Positions 9,518 through 18,006 of a stretch of 64,000 nucleotides of DNA are shown piece after piece. Both the position numbers and the translations under genes were made by a program. Under the pieces are notes generated by a model. That model worked only from the letters and a program-made list of their open reading frames with translations, ran no database searches and had not been told where the DNA came from. Source of the stretch: UBA4744 sp963717135 (lineage in GTDB: Bacteria; Actinomycetota; Acidimicrobiia; Spongiisociales; UBA4744); the NCBI GenBank assembly GCA_963717135.1, contig CAVQVN010000003.1, positions 372,001 through 436,000 on the forward strand, in the 5' to 3' direction. Positions within the stretch are counted from its first letter, which is position 1; each line of letters opens with the position of its first letter.

Positions 9518-10486
9518 TCAGGGCATCAACAGAACCTTGCCGGTGGTGGCCCGGGACTCGAGAGCACGATGGGCCTCGGCCGCCTCGGCCAGGGCAAACC
9601 TGGCGCCAATCTTGACCCGCAACCGTTCCTCGGCGATCCACTCGAACAGATCGGTCACCCGGCTCTCCAACTCGATCCGGGTGGCGATGTAGTCCTTCAT
9701 GGCAGGACGGGTGAGAAACAGACTGCCGCCCTCGGTGAGCCGGAGTGGAGCTATCGGCGGAACCGGCCCGCTGGCATTCCCGAACGTGACCATCAAGCCG
9801 CGCCGGCGCAACAGACGCAGCCCGTCGTCAAAGGTCTCCGCTCCAACGCCGTCGTACACCACGTCGATGGCCCGGGGCCCGAACAGCGACTCGGCCGCTT
9901 CGGCAAAGCCCACCTTGGTGTAGTCGATCACGTGATCTGCACCGGCTTCGGCAGCCAGGGCAACCTTCTCATCACCGCCGGCCGTAGCAACGACTTCGGC
10001 ACCGAGCAGTTTGGCGATCTGAATGAGAAGCTGTCCAACACCTCCGGCCCCGGCGTGCACCAAGCACCTGTGACCGGGACCCAGGGCAAAGGTGTCGGTC
10101 GCCAGGTAGTGAGCTGTGATGCCCTGCAGCATCACTGCCGCCGCCGTTTCCAGGTCGAGACCGGCCGGGACCCGAACCACTCTCTGGACCGGGACGGCCA
10201 CCCGCTCGGCGTACGAACCGCCGACGTCCGCCCACGCAACCCGGTCGCCTACCCGCCAATCCTCGACACCGGCTCCCAGCATTTCAACCGTTCCGGCGCC
10301 TTCGAGACCAGGAACGAACGGCAACTCGCGAGGATACAGGCCCCGCCGGTGGTAGGTATCTACATAGTTGAGTCCGGCCGCGGCGAGCCTGACGACGAGC
10401 TCACCCGGCCCGGGCAACGGACTGGGCACCTCGGCCCACTTCAGGACTTCCGGACCCCCAGCCTCACTGATCTGAACGGCATGCAT
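9518..10486 (-). CDS. NADPH:quinone oxidoreductase, zinc-independent MDR family
   Basis: 322 residues, normal for QorA-like medium-chain reductases. It likely reduces quinones or enones with NADPH. The GroES-like domain (AGLNYVDTYHRRGLYP, FVPGLEGAG) precedes the Rossmann fold with HAGAGGVGQLLIQIAK at about 145-160. The Cys/His zinc ligands of alcohol dehydrogenases are absent, as expected. The start is ATG with GAGGAGG 5 nt upstream, and TACTCT about 40 nt upstream is a candidate -10, so this gene has a normal leader. It is convergent with the MBL lipoprotein. Confidence 0.92.
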   Translation of the reverse strand: MHAVQISEAGGPEVLKWAEVPSPLPGPGELVVRLAAAGLNYVDTYHRRGLYPRELPFVPGLEGAGTVEMLGAGVEDWRVGDRVAWADVGGSYAERVAVPVQRVVRVPAGLDLETAAAVMLQGITAHYLATDTFALGPGHRCLVHAGAGGVGQLLIQIAKLLGAEVVATAGGDEKVALAAEAGADHVIDYTKVGFAEAAESLFGPRAIDVVYDGVGAETFDDGLRLLRRRGLMVTFGNASGPVPPIAPLRLTEGGSLFLTRPAMKDYIATRIELESRVTDLFEWIAEERLRVKIGARFALAEAAEAHRALESRATTGKVLLMP

Positions 10487-10671
10487 CAGCGCCTCCTCGT
10501 CTTGTCAGACCTTAGAGTATTGGGACCGGGGTCGCAGATCTTCGGAAGATCATCCGCGCTGATCGTCGTCACGGCGCGATGCACGCCTTGCGGCCGGGGT
10601 CTCTTTCGAGAAGGCGGCACAAGCGTTTCTCCGTCATCAACGCCCTGTTCGCCATATTTCGAGCCGCGTCG

Positions 10672-11775
10672 TTAGGCGGTTACTTCGAATTCGATGCGTT
10701 GGAGCACCCGCCCATTCACCTGCACCTCAACCGCATGGCGGCCCGGGAGTATGTTCCTGGTCGAAAGCGGTTGAAGGTTGATCTTCCTTCGCAGTTGTAC
10801 GGCCCGGCCGGGAGCCAACTCGACAACCATGCCTTTGAAGACCTTGCGAGAACCCTGTCCAGACTTGTTCTGAAACTCGACTGCGTAGTCGATCATCAGT
10901 TGCTGGCTTTGATCACCGGTCGACTTGATCTCGCAGTGGAGTTGTGCCGATCCGCCGACCGGAACAGTCACCGGGTCGACCTTCGCCGAGCGGAGTTCGA
11001 CCTGGGGATCCGCCGAGAAGCCCAAAATGGCCAGGGCGCCCGGGTGGCCGCGCTTGAGGAGAGTGCGGAGGGCGTGTTTGGTGAGTGCTTCGACTTCGCG
11101 GCTTCCGTTCTGCCACTCCGACAGCACCTCAACGACCAGGTCCGGATGGTCCTTGGAGATGTCGTTGAGGTTGTTGGCAACACTGCGTCGAACGTCCTCG
11201 GAAGGATCGTCACGAAGGGCTACGAGGATGGTAATCACCGGAGATGGGTCTTGCTTGAGCGCCGGAATCCCCCGGCCCCAGGGCAACCGGGGGCGGGATC
11301 CTTCACTGGCCAAACGCCGCACTCGCCAGTCGTCGCTCCGTGACCAGGTCAAGAGTTGGCCGAAGACGAGGTCCGGGTACCGCTCGATGAAAGGTCTGAT
11401 TGCGAACTCCGCCGACACGAGCGTCGTGAACTGCTCGAGAGCAGGCAAAGAAACCTCAGGGTCGTCCACTCCGAATTCCTCGACGAAGTCGTTGAAAGCC
11501 ATAGCCGTGAAGCCCAGGCCCTGCGCGTCGGCGGCCGCCTGCCTGAGCACTTGAATGGCCCCGGGATAGTCCGGCGGCAGAACCCGGCGCAGAACCCCGG
11601 CCACGTGGCGAATGCGTTGCTTGAGTTCCAGCTCGGACCATCCCGGATCGAACACCTGGTCGAAGATCGCGCCGGCTGCCATACCCGGCTGCGCGGCGGC
11701 CACCGCTTCTGCCAGGGCCATCACCGAGGGCTGGTCAATGAGGTCCTTCAGCAGGGTTCGATCGTCCACCATCAT
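10672..11775 (-). CDS. AlkC-like DNA alkylpurine glycosylase with C-terminal Ig-like domain
   Basis: 367 residues. The N-terminal about 250 residues form a HEAT-like alpha-helical repeat (VVEVLSEWQNGSREVEALTKHALRTLLKRGHP) with the WRVRRLASEGSRPRLPWG segment characteristic of the AlkC/AlkD superfamily. Residues about 255-367 (VELRSAKVDP to RIEFEVTA) look like an Ig-like beta domain, found in one AlkC subfamily. Such enzymes remove 3-methyladenine or related lesions in base excision repair. The start is one of two adjacent ATGs; TAGCCT lies 4 nt before the first and 7 nt before the second, so 11772 is possible. It is divergent from the YrdB-like gene. Confidence 0.85.
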   Translation of the reverse strand: MMVDDRTLLKDLIDQPSVMALAEAVAAAQPGMAAGAIFDQVFDPGWSELELKQRIRHVAGVLRRVLPPDYPGAIQVLRQAAADAQGLGFTAMAFNDFVEEFGVDDPEVSLPALEQFTTLVSAEFAIRPFIERYPDLVFGQLLTWSRSDDWRVRRLASEGSRPRLPWGRGIPALKQDPSPVITILVALRDDPSEDVRRSVANNLNDISKDHPDLVVEVLSEWQNGSREVEALTKHALRTLLKRGHPGALAILGFSADPQVELRSAKVDPVTVPVGGSAQLHCEIKSTGDQSQQLMIDYAVEFQNKSGQGSRKVFKGMVVELAPGRAVQLRRKINLQPLSTRNILPGRHAVEVQVNGRVLQRIEFEVTA

Positions 11776-11857
11776 GCCCAGGCTACCGAGACATGCCCTT
11801 GATCGCCTGCGCGCCTCATCTGCGGCACAGAAGCTCTCTTCGGGCAGAATGCTTGCT

Positions 11858-12196
11858 GTGAAGTCACTGAACCTCGCTCTCCGCTTCTTGCTGGAGCTCA
11901 GCGCGTTGGCCGCCCTGGGTTATTGGGGGTGGCAATTTGGGGATGCCGGATTCGCTCGAGTCCTCCTGGCTGCGGTCACTCCCCTCCTGGCCGCGGGTCT
12001 CTGGGGCCGGTACATCGCGCCCAAGGCGCCCAACCGGCTGGAAGATCCGATCCGAGCCGGAGTGGAGGTGATCTTCTTCGGAGGTGCCGCCGCCGCCCTG
12101 GGAACATCCGGAGCCATCACCATCGCAGCATTCTTTGGGATAGCGGCGGCGGTCAGCCTGGTCTTGATGTTCCCGTTTGGCCAGCGTGGCATGTGA
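11858..12196 (+). CDS. YrdB family (DUF2568) membrane protein
   Basis: 112 residues from the GTG, giving MKSLNLALRFLLEL, which fits the usual start of this family; an in-frame ATG three codons upstream is an alternative. The conserved N-terminal NLALRFLLELSALAALGYWG and three to four hydrophobic segments are visible. These small integral membrane proteins, first named from B. subtilis YrdB, have no established function. It lies just upstream of dinB but is outside the SOS promoter, which starts about 70 bp after its stop codon. Confidence 0.8.
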   Translation: MKSLNLALRFLLELSALAALGYWGWQFGDAGFARVLLAAVTPLLAAGLWGRYIAPKAPNRLEDPIRAGVEVIFFGGAAAALGTSGAITIAAFFGIAAAVSLVLMFPFGQRGM

Positions 12197-12265
12197 CGGG
12201 TCGACTTACCCTCTCGGTAGCCATCTCTCCCCCGGAGACACCTAATCACCCCTGAATCCCTCGCA

Positions 12266-12294
12266 TGGCAATCGAACATACGTTCGATTAGTAT
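12266..12294 (+). promoter_or_regulatory. LexA-regulated promoter of dinB
   Basis: A perfectly palindromic SOS box TCGAACATACGTTCGA occupies 12272-12287 and matches the Gram-positive/mycobacterial LexA consensus TCGAACnnnnGTTCGA at every defined position. It fills the spacer between a weak -35 (TGGCAA, 12266-12271) and a -10 TAGTAT (12289-12294). Transcription would start about 7 nt later, at the dinB ATG, so LexA binding would block RNA polymerase directly. Confidence 0.92.
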
Positions 12295-12301
12295 CGGGGG
12301 C

Positions 12302-13549
12302 ATGGCTGGCCGGGCCACCATCCTTCACGCCGATCTGGATGCCTTCTACGCGTCGGTCGAACAGCTCCTCGATCCGTCGTTGCGGGGCAAACCCATCGCA
12401 GTCGGCGGTGGAGTGGTGCTGGCGGCTTCCTACGAGGCGAAGGCCTACGGAGTGAGCGGTGGCATGGGCGGCCGCCGGGCCCGGGAACTGTGCCCACATC
12501 TTCGGTTCGTCGGCGGGCATTTCTCCGAGTACCAGCGCCTCGGCGACCAGGTGATCGACATCATGCGCGACTTCACACCACTGGTGGAGAGAATCTCGAT
12601 CGATGAGGCCTTCCTCGACGTGGCAGGCACGGTTCACCTGCTTGGATCTCCCCGAAGAATGGCCATTGAGATCCGCCGGCGGGTGCGCCAGGAAGCCGGT
12701 CTCCCCGTATCGGTCGGTGTTGCACGAACAAAACATCTGGCGAAGATTGCCTCCCAGGTGGCCAAACCCGACGGGCTGCTCGTCGTGGAACCCGAGAATG
12801 AATTGGAGTTTCTCCACCCGTTGCCTGTGGAGCTCATGTGGGGAGTCGGACCCGTCACCAAGGCTCGCTTAGCGGAAAAGGGGATCAAGACCATCGGCGA
12901 GTTGGCCGCCACCCCGGGCCAGTCCCTGGAACGCCTCCTGGGTCGGGCAGCAGGTACCAAGCTCGGTTCGCTGGCCTGGAATCGCGACCCCCGCGCCATC
13001 GAGACCACCCACCGGGCCGGCTCCGTTGGGGCCCAATCGGCGCTGGGTCGCCGGCCGGCCTCCACAACACTGATTCGAATGACGCTGCGTCATCTGGCCG
13101 ATCGGGTGGCCACTCGCCTGCGGGCCAAGGAACGAGCGGGCAGGACGGTGACCGTCCGGGTTCGTTTCGCCGAGATGCAATCCATCACGAGATCGGTCAC
13201 CCTCCCGGCCGCCATCTCCTCGACGCCGATCCTCGCTGAGGTAGCCCAATCTTTGGTCACGACCGCGCTGGCAGATCATCCAGATGAAACGATCATCACT
13301 CTTCTGGCGATCTCTGTTTCCCAATTGGTCTACGAACCTGCATTGCAACTGGAATTGCCGATCGAATTGGGAGATGACCAACAGCGGCCGGGGACCGAAG
13401 CCGGGGCGGCCCGCTGGACGCTCGACCGGTCGGTCGACGCCGTTCGTGACCGGTTCGGACGCCAGGCCGTCGGTTATGCCTCCGTCTCGCTGTCCGAATT
13501 GGGAGCGGTACCCGACGAGTTCCGGGAACTCGCCGAAAAGGACGGATGA
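12302..13549 (+). CDS. dinB: DNA polymerase IV (Y family)
   Basis: 415 residues. An error-prone lesion-bypass polymerase. Visible: the first catalytic Asp in HADLDAFYASVE (Asp11), catalytic Asp101-Glu102 in ISIDEAFLD, the SVGVARTKHLAKIAS fingers/palm segment, the helix-hairpin-helix thumb (GIKTIGELAAT), and the little-finger domain. QLELPI near residue 362 resembles a beta-clamp binding motif, placing it at the sliding clamp. The ATG is preceded only by GGGGGC; the -10 of the LexA promoter lies 7 nt before the start, so the mRNA is probably leaderless. The gene should be induced by DNA damage. Confidence 0.96.
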   Translation: MAGRATILHADLDAFYASVEQLLDPSLRGKPIAVGGGVVLAASYEAKAYGVSGGMGGRRARELCPHLRFVGGHFSEYQRLGDQVIDIMRDFTPLVERISIDEAFLDVAGTVHLLGSPRRMAIEIRRRVRQEAGLPVSVGVARTKHLAKIASQVAKPDGLLVVEPENELEFLHPLPVELMWGVGPVTKARLAEKGIKTIGELAATPGQSLERLLGRAAGTKLGSLAWNRDPRAIETTHRAGSVGAQSALGRRPASTTLIRMTLRHLADRVATRLRAKERAGRTVTVRVRFAEMQSITRSVTLPAAISSTPILAEVAQSLVTTALADHPDETIITLLAISVSQLVYEPALQLELPIELGDDQQRPGTEAGAARWTLDRSVDAVRDRFGRQAVGYASVSLSELGAVPDEFRELAEKDG

Positions 13550-13557
13550 CTCCGGGA

Positions 13558-14358
13558 TCAGATCTGCCCGGCCAGCTGGGCGTAGGACCGTTCGACGATG
13601 AAACGACACAGCTCTGCCGGGAAGGGGGCGTGTCGGACGTCCACTTGATCGGCCGGCAGGTCGCTGCGGAACCCCGCCCGGGCCAGCTCGACCGTCGTCG
13701 CGATCTCAAGGCGTTGTCGTTCAACGAAGACACGATCGACCGGATCGCCGTGACCGGGAACCACCGGACCCCGCACGAAGGAGAGCAAATTGGCGAGCGT
13801 GTCCGCCCACTCGAGCGGAAAGGCATCCCCGAAGGCCGGGGGCGCCGCCTCCTCAACGAGGTCGCCGGCGAACAGCACACCGTCCACGCCGATGGTGATG
13901 TCACTGTCCGTGTGACCCCGCCCGTGGTAGCGCAGGTCGACCGCCCTTCCGATGTCGAGCGAAACCTGATCCGAGAAGGTGTGATCGGGGGGAACGATCT
14001 CGACTTCCCGGATGGCTTCATGGTCCTCAACGGGTAGGTAACCCATCACCTTTTGGCGAATCTCTTCACCCTGCTCGAGCATGGCCGCCCGGGTGTTTTC
14101 GTGCCCCCACAGCTGGGCAGCAGGGAACAGGGCGTTGCCCCAACAGTGATCCCAGTGATAGTGAGTGTTGACGACCCAGCGAACCGGTAGATCCGACAGG
14201 GCGGCAAGATCGTCAATCAACTCGCGGGCTTGTCGATGCGAAGCGCGGGTGTCGATAACCAGGATGCCGTCATCGCCGACTACGGCACCGATCGTCAAAG
14301 CCAAAAACTCGTATCGACGAACAAAGACGCCGTCTCCGACTCCGTGCCATGTACTCAT
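13558..14358 (-). CDS. MBL-fold metallo-hydrolase
   Basis: 266 residues from MSTWHGVGDGVFV; the longer frame to 14466 adds Arg-rich non-conserved sequence. The metallo-beta-lactamase motif is NTHYHWDHCWGN, followed by LRYHGRGHTDSDI, FAGDLVE and VVPGHGDPVD, so all expected metal ligands are present. No signal peptide, so cytoplasmic. Similar cyclase/hydrolase-like proteins of this group have varied or unknown substrates. Its stop codon lies 8 bp from the dinB stop codon (convergent). The ribosome binding site is weak. Confidence 0.86.
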   Translation of the reverse strand: MSTWHGVGDGVFVRRYEFLALTIGAVVGDDGILVIDTRASHRQARELIDDLAALSDLPVRWVVNTHYHWDHCWGNALFPAAQLWGHENTRAAMLEQGEEIRQKVMGYLPVEDHEAIREVEIVPPDHTFSDQVSLDIGRAVDLRYHGRGHTDSDITIGVDGVLFAGDLVEEAAPPAFGDAFPLEWADTLANLLSFVRGPVVPGHGDPVDRVFVERQRLEIATTVELARAGFRSDLPADQVDVRHAPFPAELCRFIVERSYAQLAGQI

Positions 14359-14417
14359 GGACCCGTTTCTAGCGTAACTCGAGACTGCGCACCATCTTGG
14401 GCGCCTTCCGATCGGCT

Positions 14418-15287
14418 CTATTTCGCGACTGGTTGCTCCGCAGATACCGCCGTCACGCCGGTCCACCCGGCCACCGCACCCGCGACCAACACCAAAATGA
14501 CGCCCCCCCAGGTGAGCAGGTCACCCCGTTCACCAAGAAACAAGGCAGCCCACACCACCGCCGAAGCGGGCTCCATATAGCTGAGCACCGCCACTGTGGC
14601 CACCGGCAGAGTGGCGACGCTTCTCCAATAAACGAAGCCGGCGATCCCGGTGAGAACCACCCCGAGAATGACAAGCTGCCACCAGGACCGGGCCGCCTCC
14701 GGAAGGGCCGTCAGCATCCAGGGTGTCATGAGCAACGCCGCCACCGACGTCTCCAACGTGGCCAGACGGAGGGGACCGATCTGCTGAGCTATGGGTTTCC
14801 CGGCCAGAACCAGACCGGCAAATGTCACCGCCGCCACCAATCCTGAGATGACTCCCTCGACGGTGGCGCCCTCCCCCGGCCGGGCCACCAGGATCACTCC
14901 GGCCAGCGCCACGGCCAGCGCCACCGCGGCTCGCGCCCGAAGCGGTTCTCCCAGAACCGTCGGCGCCAGCGTGGCGATGGCCACCGGTGCCAGGTACACG
15001 AGTACCAGGGCGATCGCCACAGTGGTCGTATTGAGCGACCAGAAGAAGGCCACCCAGTGGAGGGCCAAGAGGCCTCCCAGTCCGATGACCTTCAACCACT
15101 GCCACCTGGTGAGCCGCGGCACCCCCCGGCTCAACAACACCACCAGCAAGGGCAGGGCTCCCAACCACAGGCGCATCGCCACCAGTTGTTGACTGGACAG
15201 ATCCACCGATCGCACAATCAAGGGGATCGTTCCCCACGCCGCGGTGAGGACGACCAGGGAACCCATGGCGCTGGAGCGAGAAGGCAC
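14418..15287 (-). CDS. DMT/EamA-family transporter
   Basis: 289 residues with ten hydrophobic helices forming two EamA repeats: the first starts MGSLVVLTAAWGTIPLIVRS, the second near TVEGVISGLVAAVTFAG. YMEPASAVVWAALFLGE is the typical second-repeat signature. Such inner-membrane proteins export metabolites or amino acids. I choose the GTG at 15287: TATGCT (15294-15299) lies exactly 6 nt upstream and no ribosome binding site is present, which matches the leaderless pattern of this genome; an ATG at 15266 is the alternative. Substrate unknown. Confidence 0.88.
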   Translation of the reverse strand: MPSRSSAMGSLVVLTAAWGTIPLIVRSVDLSSQQLVAMRLWLGALPLLVVLLSRGVPRLTRWQWLKVIGLGGLLALHWVAFFWSLNTTTVAIALVLVYLAPVAIATLAPTVLGEPLRARAAVALAVALAGVILVARPGEGATVEGVISGLVAAVTFAGLVLAGKPIAQQIGPLRLATLETSVAALLMTPWMLTALPEAARSWWQLVILGVVLTGIAGFVYWRSVATLPVATVAVLSYMEPASAVVWAALFLGERGDLLTWGGVILVLVAGAVAGWTGVTAVSAEQPVAK

Positions 15288-15638
15288 CGAAGGAGCATAT
15301 CCGGTACCGGCGATCCCCGAGTCTTCGACATATCCGGGGGCCGCCGCGGAGGAGAATACGTCGACCGATGGGGCGCCGGCCGGGGTCGAGGAGTTCCGGC
15401 CAGATTCCGACTCAAGAATTCCGACTCAAATTCCGATGATTCGAGTAACAAGTTCTCGCCCGGTCTCATGCTCGCCGAGCAATACGGAGTTCCCCCTTCC
15501 TCCGACTCTTCCCGAGAGGACCGACCGAGAACCAGAGACCCCCTCGTCGGCGGAGGGGGTCTCGCCTTTTCCTTCCGTTCCTGCGTCAATCACCGACGGA
15601 TACGGCACGAAATCGACGCAAGAACGGGAGAGAGAGTG
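15288..15638. other. Gene-free region with repeats and an orphan terminator
   Basis: 351 bp between the DMT transporter start and a small membrane protein gene. It contains the transporter -10 at its left end, short direct repeats of ATTCCGACTCAA at about 15406-15435, and a strong hairpin with a T-rich tail at 15535-15563 oriented plus. No frame in it has coding character. A small plus-strand RNA ending at the terminator is possible. Confidence 0.45.
15535..15563 (+). terminator. Rho-independent terminator with no gene upstream on its strand
   Basis: A perfect 11-bp stem GAGACCCCCTC / GAGGGGGTCTC with a 7-nt loop is followed by GCCTTTTCCTT. Only the plus strand has the T-rich tail. No plus-strand gene lies between it and dinB, whose stop codon is 2 kb away. 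Confidence 0.7.
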
Positions 15639-15794
15639 CTATCGGTTGGACCCAACTGCCCGGAGGATCAAGGCAACCACCACCACGAGAATCACCACCC
15701 CGATCACCCATTTGAGGATGGCGAGCAGCTGTCCCAGTACGACGAGCGCCAAGATGATGCCGATGATCCACAGGATCCGCGATTGGCCGGTCAT
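15639..15794 (-). CDS. Small two-helix membrane protein (51 aa)
   Basis: A 51-residue protein starting MTGQSRILWIIGIILAL and ending in RAVGSNR. It has two hydrophobic helices (about 8-22 and 28-46) joined by QLLAILKWV, so it should be an integral membrane hairpin. TAGGTT (15802-15807) lies 7 nt before the ATG without a ribosome binding site, the same leaderless layout as many neighbours, which supports a real gene. It resembles the short two-helix hypothetical proteins often found in actinobacteria. Function unknown. Confidence 0.65.
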   Translation of the reverse strand: MTGQSRILWIIGIILALVVLGQLLAILKWVIGVVILVVVVALILRAVGSNR

Positions 15795-15834
15795 GGAGTA
15801 GAACCTAGCGAACCTGGGCCGCTCGGTCGGCCGA

Positions 15835-16182
15835 TTAGGAACCCCGCAGGTGGATGGCGTGGTCGACGAATTCGCCCAGCCGGGCGGCCAGCTCCGGGGT
15901 CAGGTTCTTCACGGTGATGTACCTCACCTGTTTTCCCCCGGGATCGAAGGCTCCGGCGGGATCGGGCAGCAGGTGGCCGTGCTCGAACCCGACCCGCACG
16001 TGATCGACGCCGGGGAAGAGGGCGCAGACGTAACCGGCGGTCGGATGGTGGAACCCGATTCCATGCCAGCCGGGATAAACCCGTTCGGTGGCATCGGGCA
16101 TCACCGACCGGATCAGGGCACGAAGCTGCAGGGTGAGGTCCACAACCTCAGGAATGTGATCGTCGAGGATGTCGTCGATCAT
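15835..16182 (-). CDS. DUF1801 domain protein
   Basis: 115 residues matching the YdhG/DUF1801 small alpha-beta fold: an N-terminal helix with LRALIRSVMPDATERV, then YPGWHGIGF, and VRVGFEHGHLLPDP. Family members are related to iron-chaperone-like folds but have no agreed role. The start is translationally coupled to dnaB: the dnaB stop and this ATG overlap as TGATG. It is therefore the last gene of the rpsF-dnaB operon or a recent addition to it. Confidence 0.82.
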   Translation of the reverse strand: MIDDILDDHIPEVVDLTLQLRALIRSVMPDATERVYPGWHGIGFHHPTAGYVCALFPGVDHVRVGFEHGHLLPDPAGAFDPGGKQVRYITVKNLTPELAARLGEFVDHAIHLRGS

Positions 16183-17552
16183 CAGACCGAAACGTCGCGA
16201 CCCAGGTCGGCGAACAGGGTGAATTCGGGGAGGAACGTCATGTCGACTCGGCCGGTGGATCCGGCCCGGTGTTTGGCGATGATCACCTCGGCGAGCCCTT
16301 TGGTGTCCTGAGCTTCCGGGTGGTAATACTCGTGACGGTAGATGAACATCACCACATCTGAGTCCTGCTCGATGGCGCCCGACTCACGGAGATCACCAAG
16401 CCTGGGCCGCTTGTCTTCTCTCGCTTCCAGGCCCCGGTTCAGCTGCGAGACCGCCATGATCGGGATATCGAGCTCCCGGGCCAGGTTCTTGAGGGACCGG
16501 CTGATCTCGGCGATCTCCTGCTGACGGTTCTCGCGAGCAGATCCGGTCATCAGCTGGAGATAGTCGATGATGACGAGGTCCAGCCCGTGCTGGCGTTTGA
16601 GCCGGCGGCACTTGGCGCGGATGTCGGTGACCGTCAGCTGGCCCGAATCGTCGATAAAGATCGGCGCCTTGTACATCCGCGAAGCGGCGTGGACGACCTT
16701 CTGCCACAGCTGAGGACCAAGCTGGCCGGTCCGCAGCTTCATCGAGTCGACCCGGCCCACCGAACAGAGCAACCGTTGCACGATCTCTTCGCGGCTCATC
16801 TCGAGACTGAACATGGCCACCGTCCCACCGTCCATCGCCACGTTGGTGGCGACGTTGCTCGCGAGGGCTGATTTTCCCATGCTTGGCCGCGCCGCCACGA
16901 TCACCAGGTTGGCGGGCTGCAAGCCGGCCAGTTTGCGGTCCAGGTCCCGGAAGCCGGTGGCCAGACCGGTCAACTCGGAGCCGCGGGCTTCCATCTCCTC
17001 GATCACTTCGAGCGTGCTGTGCAGCAGCGGGCTCATCGCGACCAAACCTTCACCGATTCGGCGTTCGCCCACTCCGAACACCGCTTGTTCGGCTCGATCG
17101 AGCACGGCGGAGATGTCGAGATCCGTCATCACGGCCAGATCGCCGATCTGACCCCCGGCGCCGATCAATCGCCTTCGTAGACCATGTTCCTCGACGATCT
17201 CTGCGTAGTACTCGATATTGGAGGCGGTCGGTACGCCCTCCATGAGATCGCTGAGATATCCGGCGCCACCGATGCGATCCAACTCGCCCTTGCGGTGAAG
17301 CGCGTCCGACACCGTCAACGGGTCGATCGGCTGATTGGCGTTGTAGAGCTGGACGATCGACTCAAAGATGGCCTGGTGGGCCGGAACATAGAAGTCTTCC
17401 GGCTCGAGCTTGTCCATGACCAGGTTGGCAGCTTCCGCCGAGAGCATGATCGCCCCGAGCACCGACTCTTCCGCCTCGTTGTTGTGGGGCGGGACCCGAC
17501 CCCGACCGGACATGCTCCTCGGCGGAGCAGCGATCCGGTCGAGATCTGTCAT
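16182..17552 (-). CDS. dnaB: Replicative DNA helicase DnaB
   Basis: 456 residues, normal length and without an intein. The hexameric helicase unwinds DNA ahead of the replication fork. The N-terminal domain (PPHNNEAEESVLGAIML) precedes the RecA-like domain with Walker A ARPSMGKSAL at about 221-230, Walker B LDLVIIDYLQLM, and the QLNRGLEAREDKRP and ESGAIEQDSDVVMFIYR motifs. It is the penultimate gene of the operon with rpsF, ssb, rpsR and rplI, 7 bp after rplI. The order is conserved in actinobacteria. Confidence 0.97.
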   Translation of the reverse strand: MTDLDRIAAPPRSMSGRGRVPPHNNEAEESVLGAIMLSAEAANLVMDKLEPEDFYVPAHQAIFESIVQLYNANQPIDPLTVSDALHRKGELDRIGGAGYLSDLMEGVPTASNIEYYAEIVEEHGLRRRLIGAGGQIGDLAVMTDLDISAVLDRAEQAVFGVGERRIGEGLVAMSPLLHSTLEVIEEMEARGSELTGLATGFRDLDRKLAGLQPANLVIVAARPSMGKSALASNVATNVAMDGGTVAMFSLEMSREEIVQRLLCSVGRVDSMKLRTGQLGPQLWQKVVHAASRMYKAPIFIDDSGQLTVTDIRAKCRRLKRQHGLDLVIIDYLQLMTGSARENRQQEIAEISRSLKNLARELDIPIMAVSQLNRGLEAREDKRPRLGDLRESGAIEQDSDVVMFIYRHEYYHPEAQDTKGLAEVIIAKHRAGSTGRVDMTFLPEFTLFADLGRDVSV

Positions 17553-17559
17553 AGGGTCC

Positions 17560-18006
17560 TCACGCCGGAATCACATCGAGAGTCAGTGGAAACTGAACCT
17601 CGGGGTGCAGCTTGATCTGCACCTCGTGCAGGCCGATGTTCTTGATGGGAGAGCTCATCTGGACGGTGGAACGCTCCAATTGCACTCCTGTGAATTTGAG
17701 AACACCGTCGACCACGTCGGCCGCGGTGACCGAGCCGAAGAGTTTGCCTTCGTCGCCCGCCTGAGCCGCGATGACCACGCGGGTTCCGACCAGCGACTTG
17801 GCTACTGACTCCGCTTCTTCGAAGACCTTGCGAAGGGCCTCTTCGTGAGACTGGCGGATAGCATCAGCGTCCCGGAGGGCTCCCGCCGTTGCTTTCATCG
17901 CCAGCTTCTTGGGGAGGAGGTAATTGCGGCCATAGCCGTCCGCCACTTCAACCACTTCACCTTTGCCACCCAACCCGGCAACATCGTCGGTGAGTATGAG
18001 TTTCAT
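17560..18006 (-). CDS. rplI: Large ribosomal subunit protein bL9
   Basis: 148 residues, normal length. It starts MKLILTDDVAGLGGKGEVVEVADGYGRNYL, shortened here to the conserved bL9 N-terminal domain with GRNYLLPKKLA. A long connecting helix and the C-terminal domain that binds 23S rRNA follow. The start codon overlaps the rpsR stop codon as ATGA, indicating translational coupling. Confidence 0.97.
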   Translation of the reverse strand: MKLILTDDVAGLGGKGEVVEVADGYGRNYLLPKKLAMKATAGALRDADAIRQSHEEALRKVFEEAESVAKSLVGTRVVIAAQAGDEGKLFGSVTAADVVDGVLKFTGVQLERSTVQMSSPIKNIGLHEVQIKLHPEVQFPLTLDVIPA

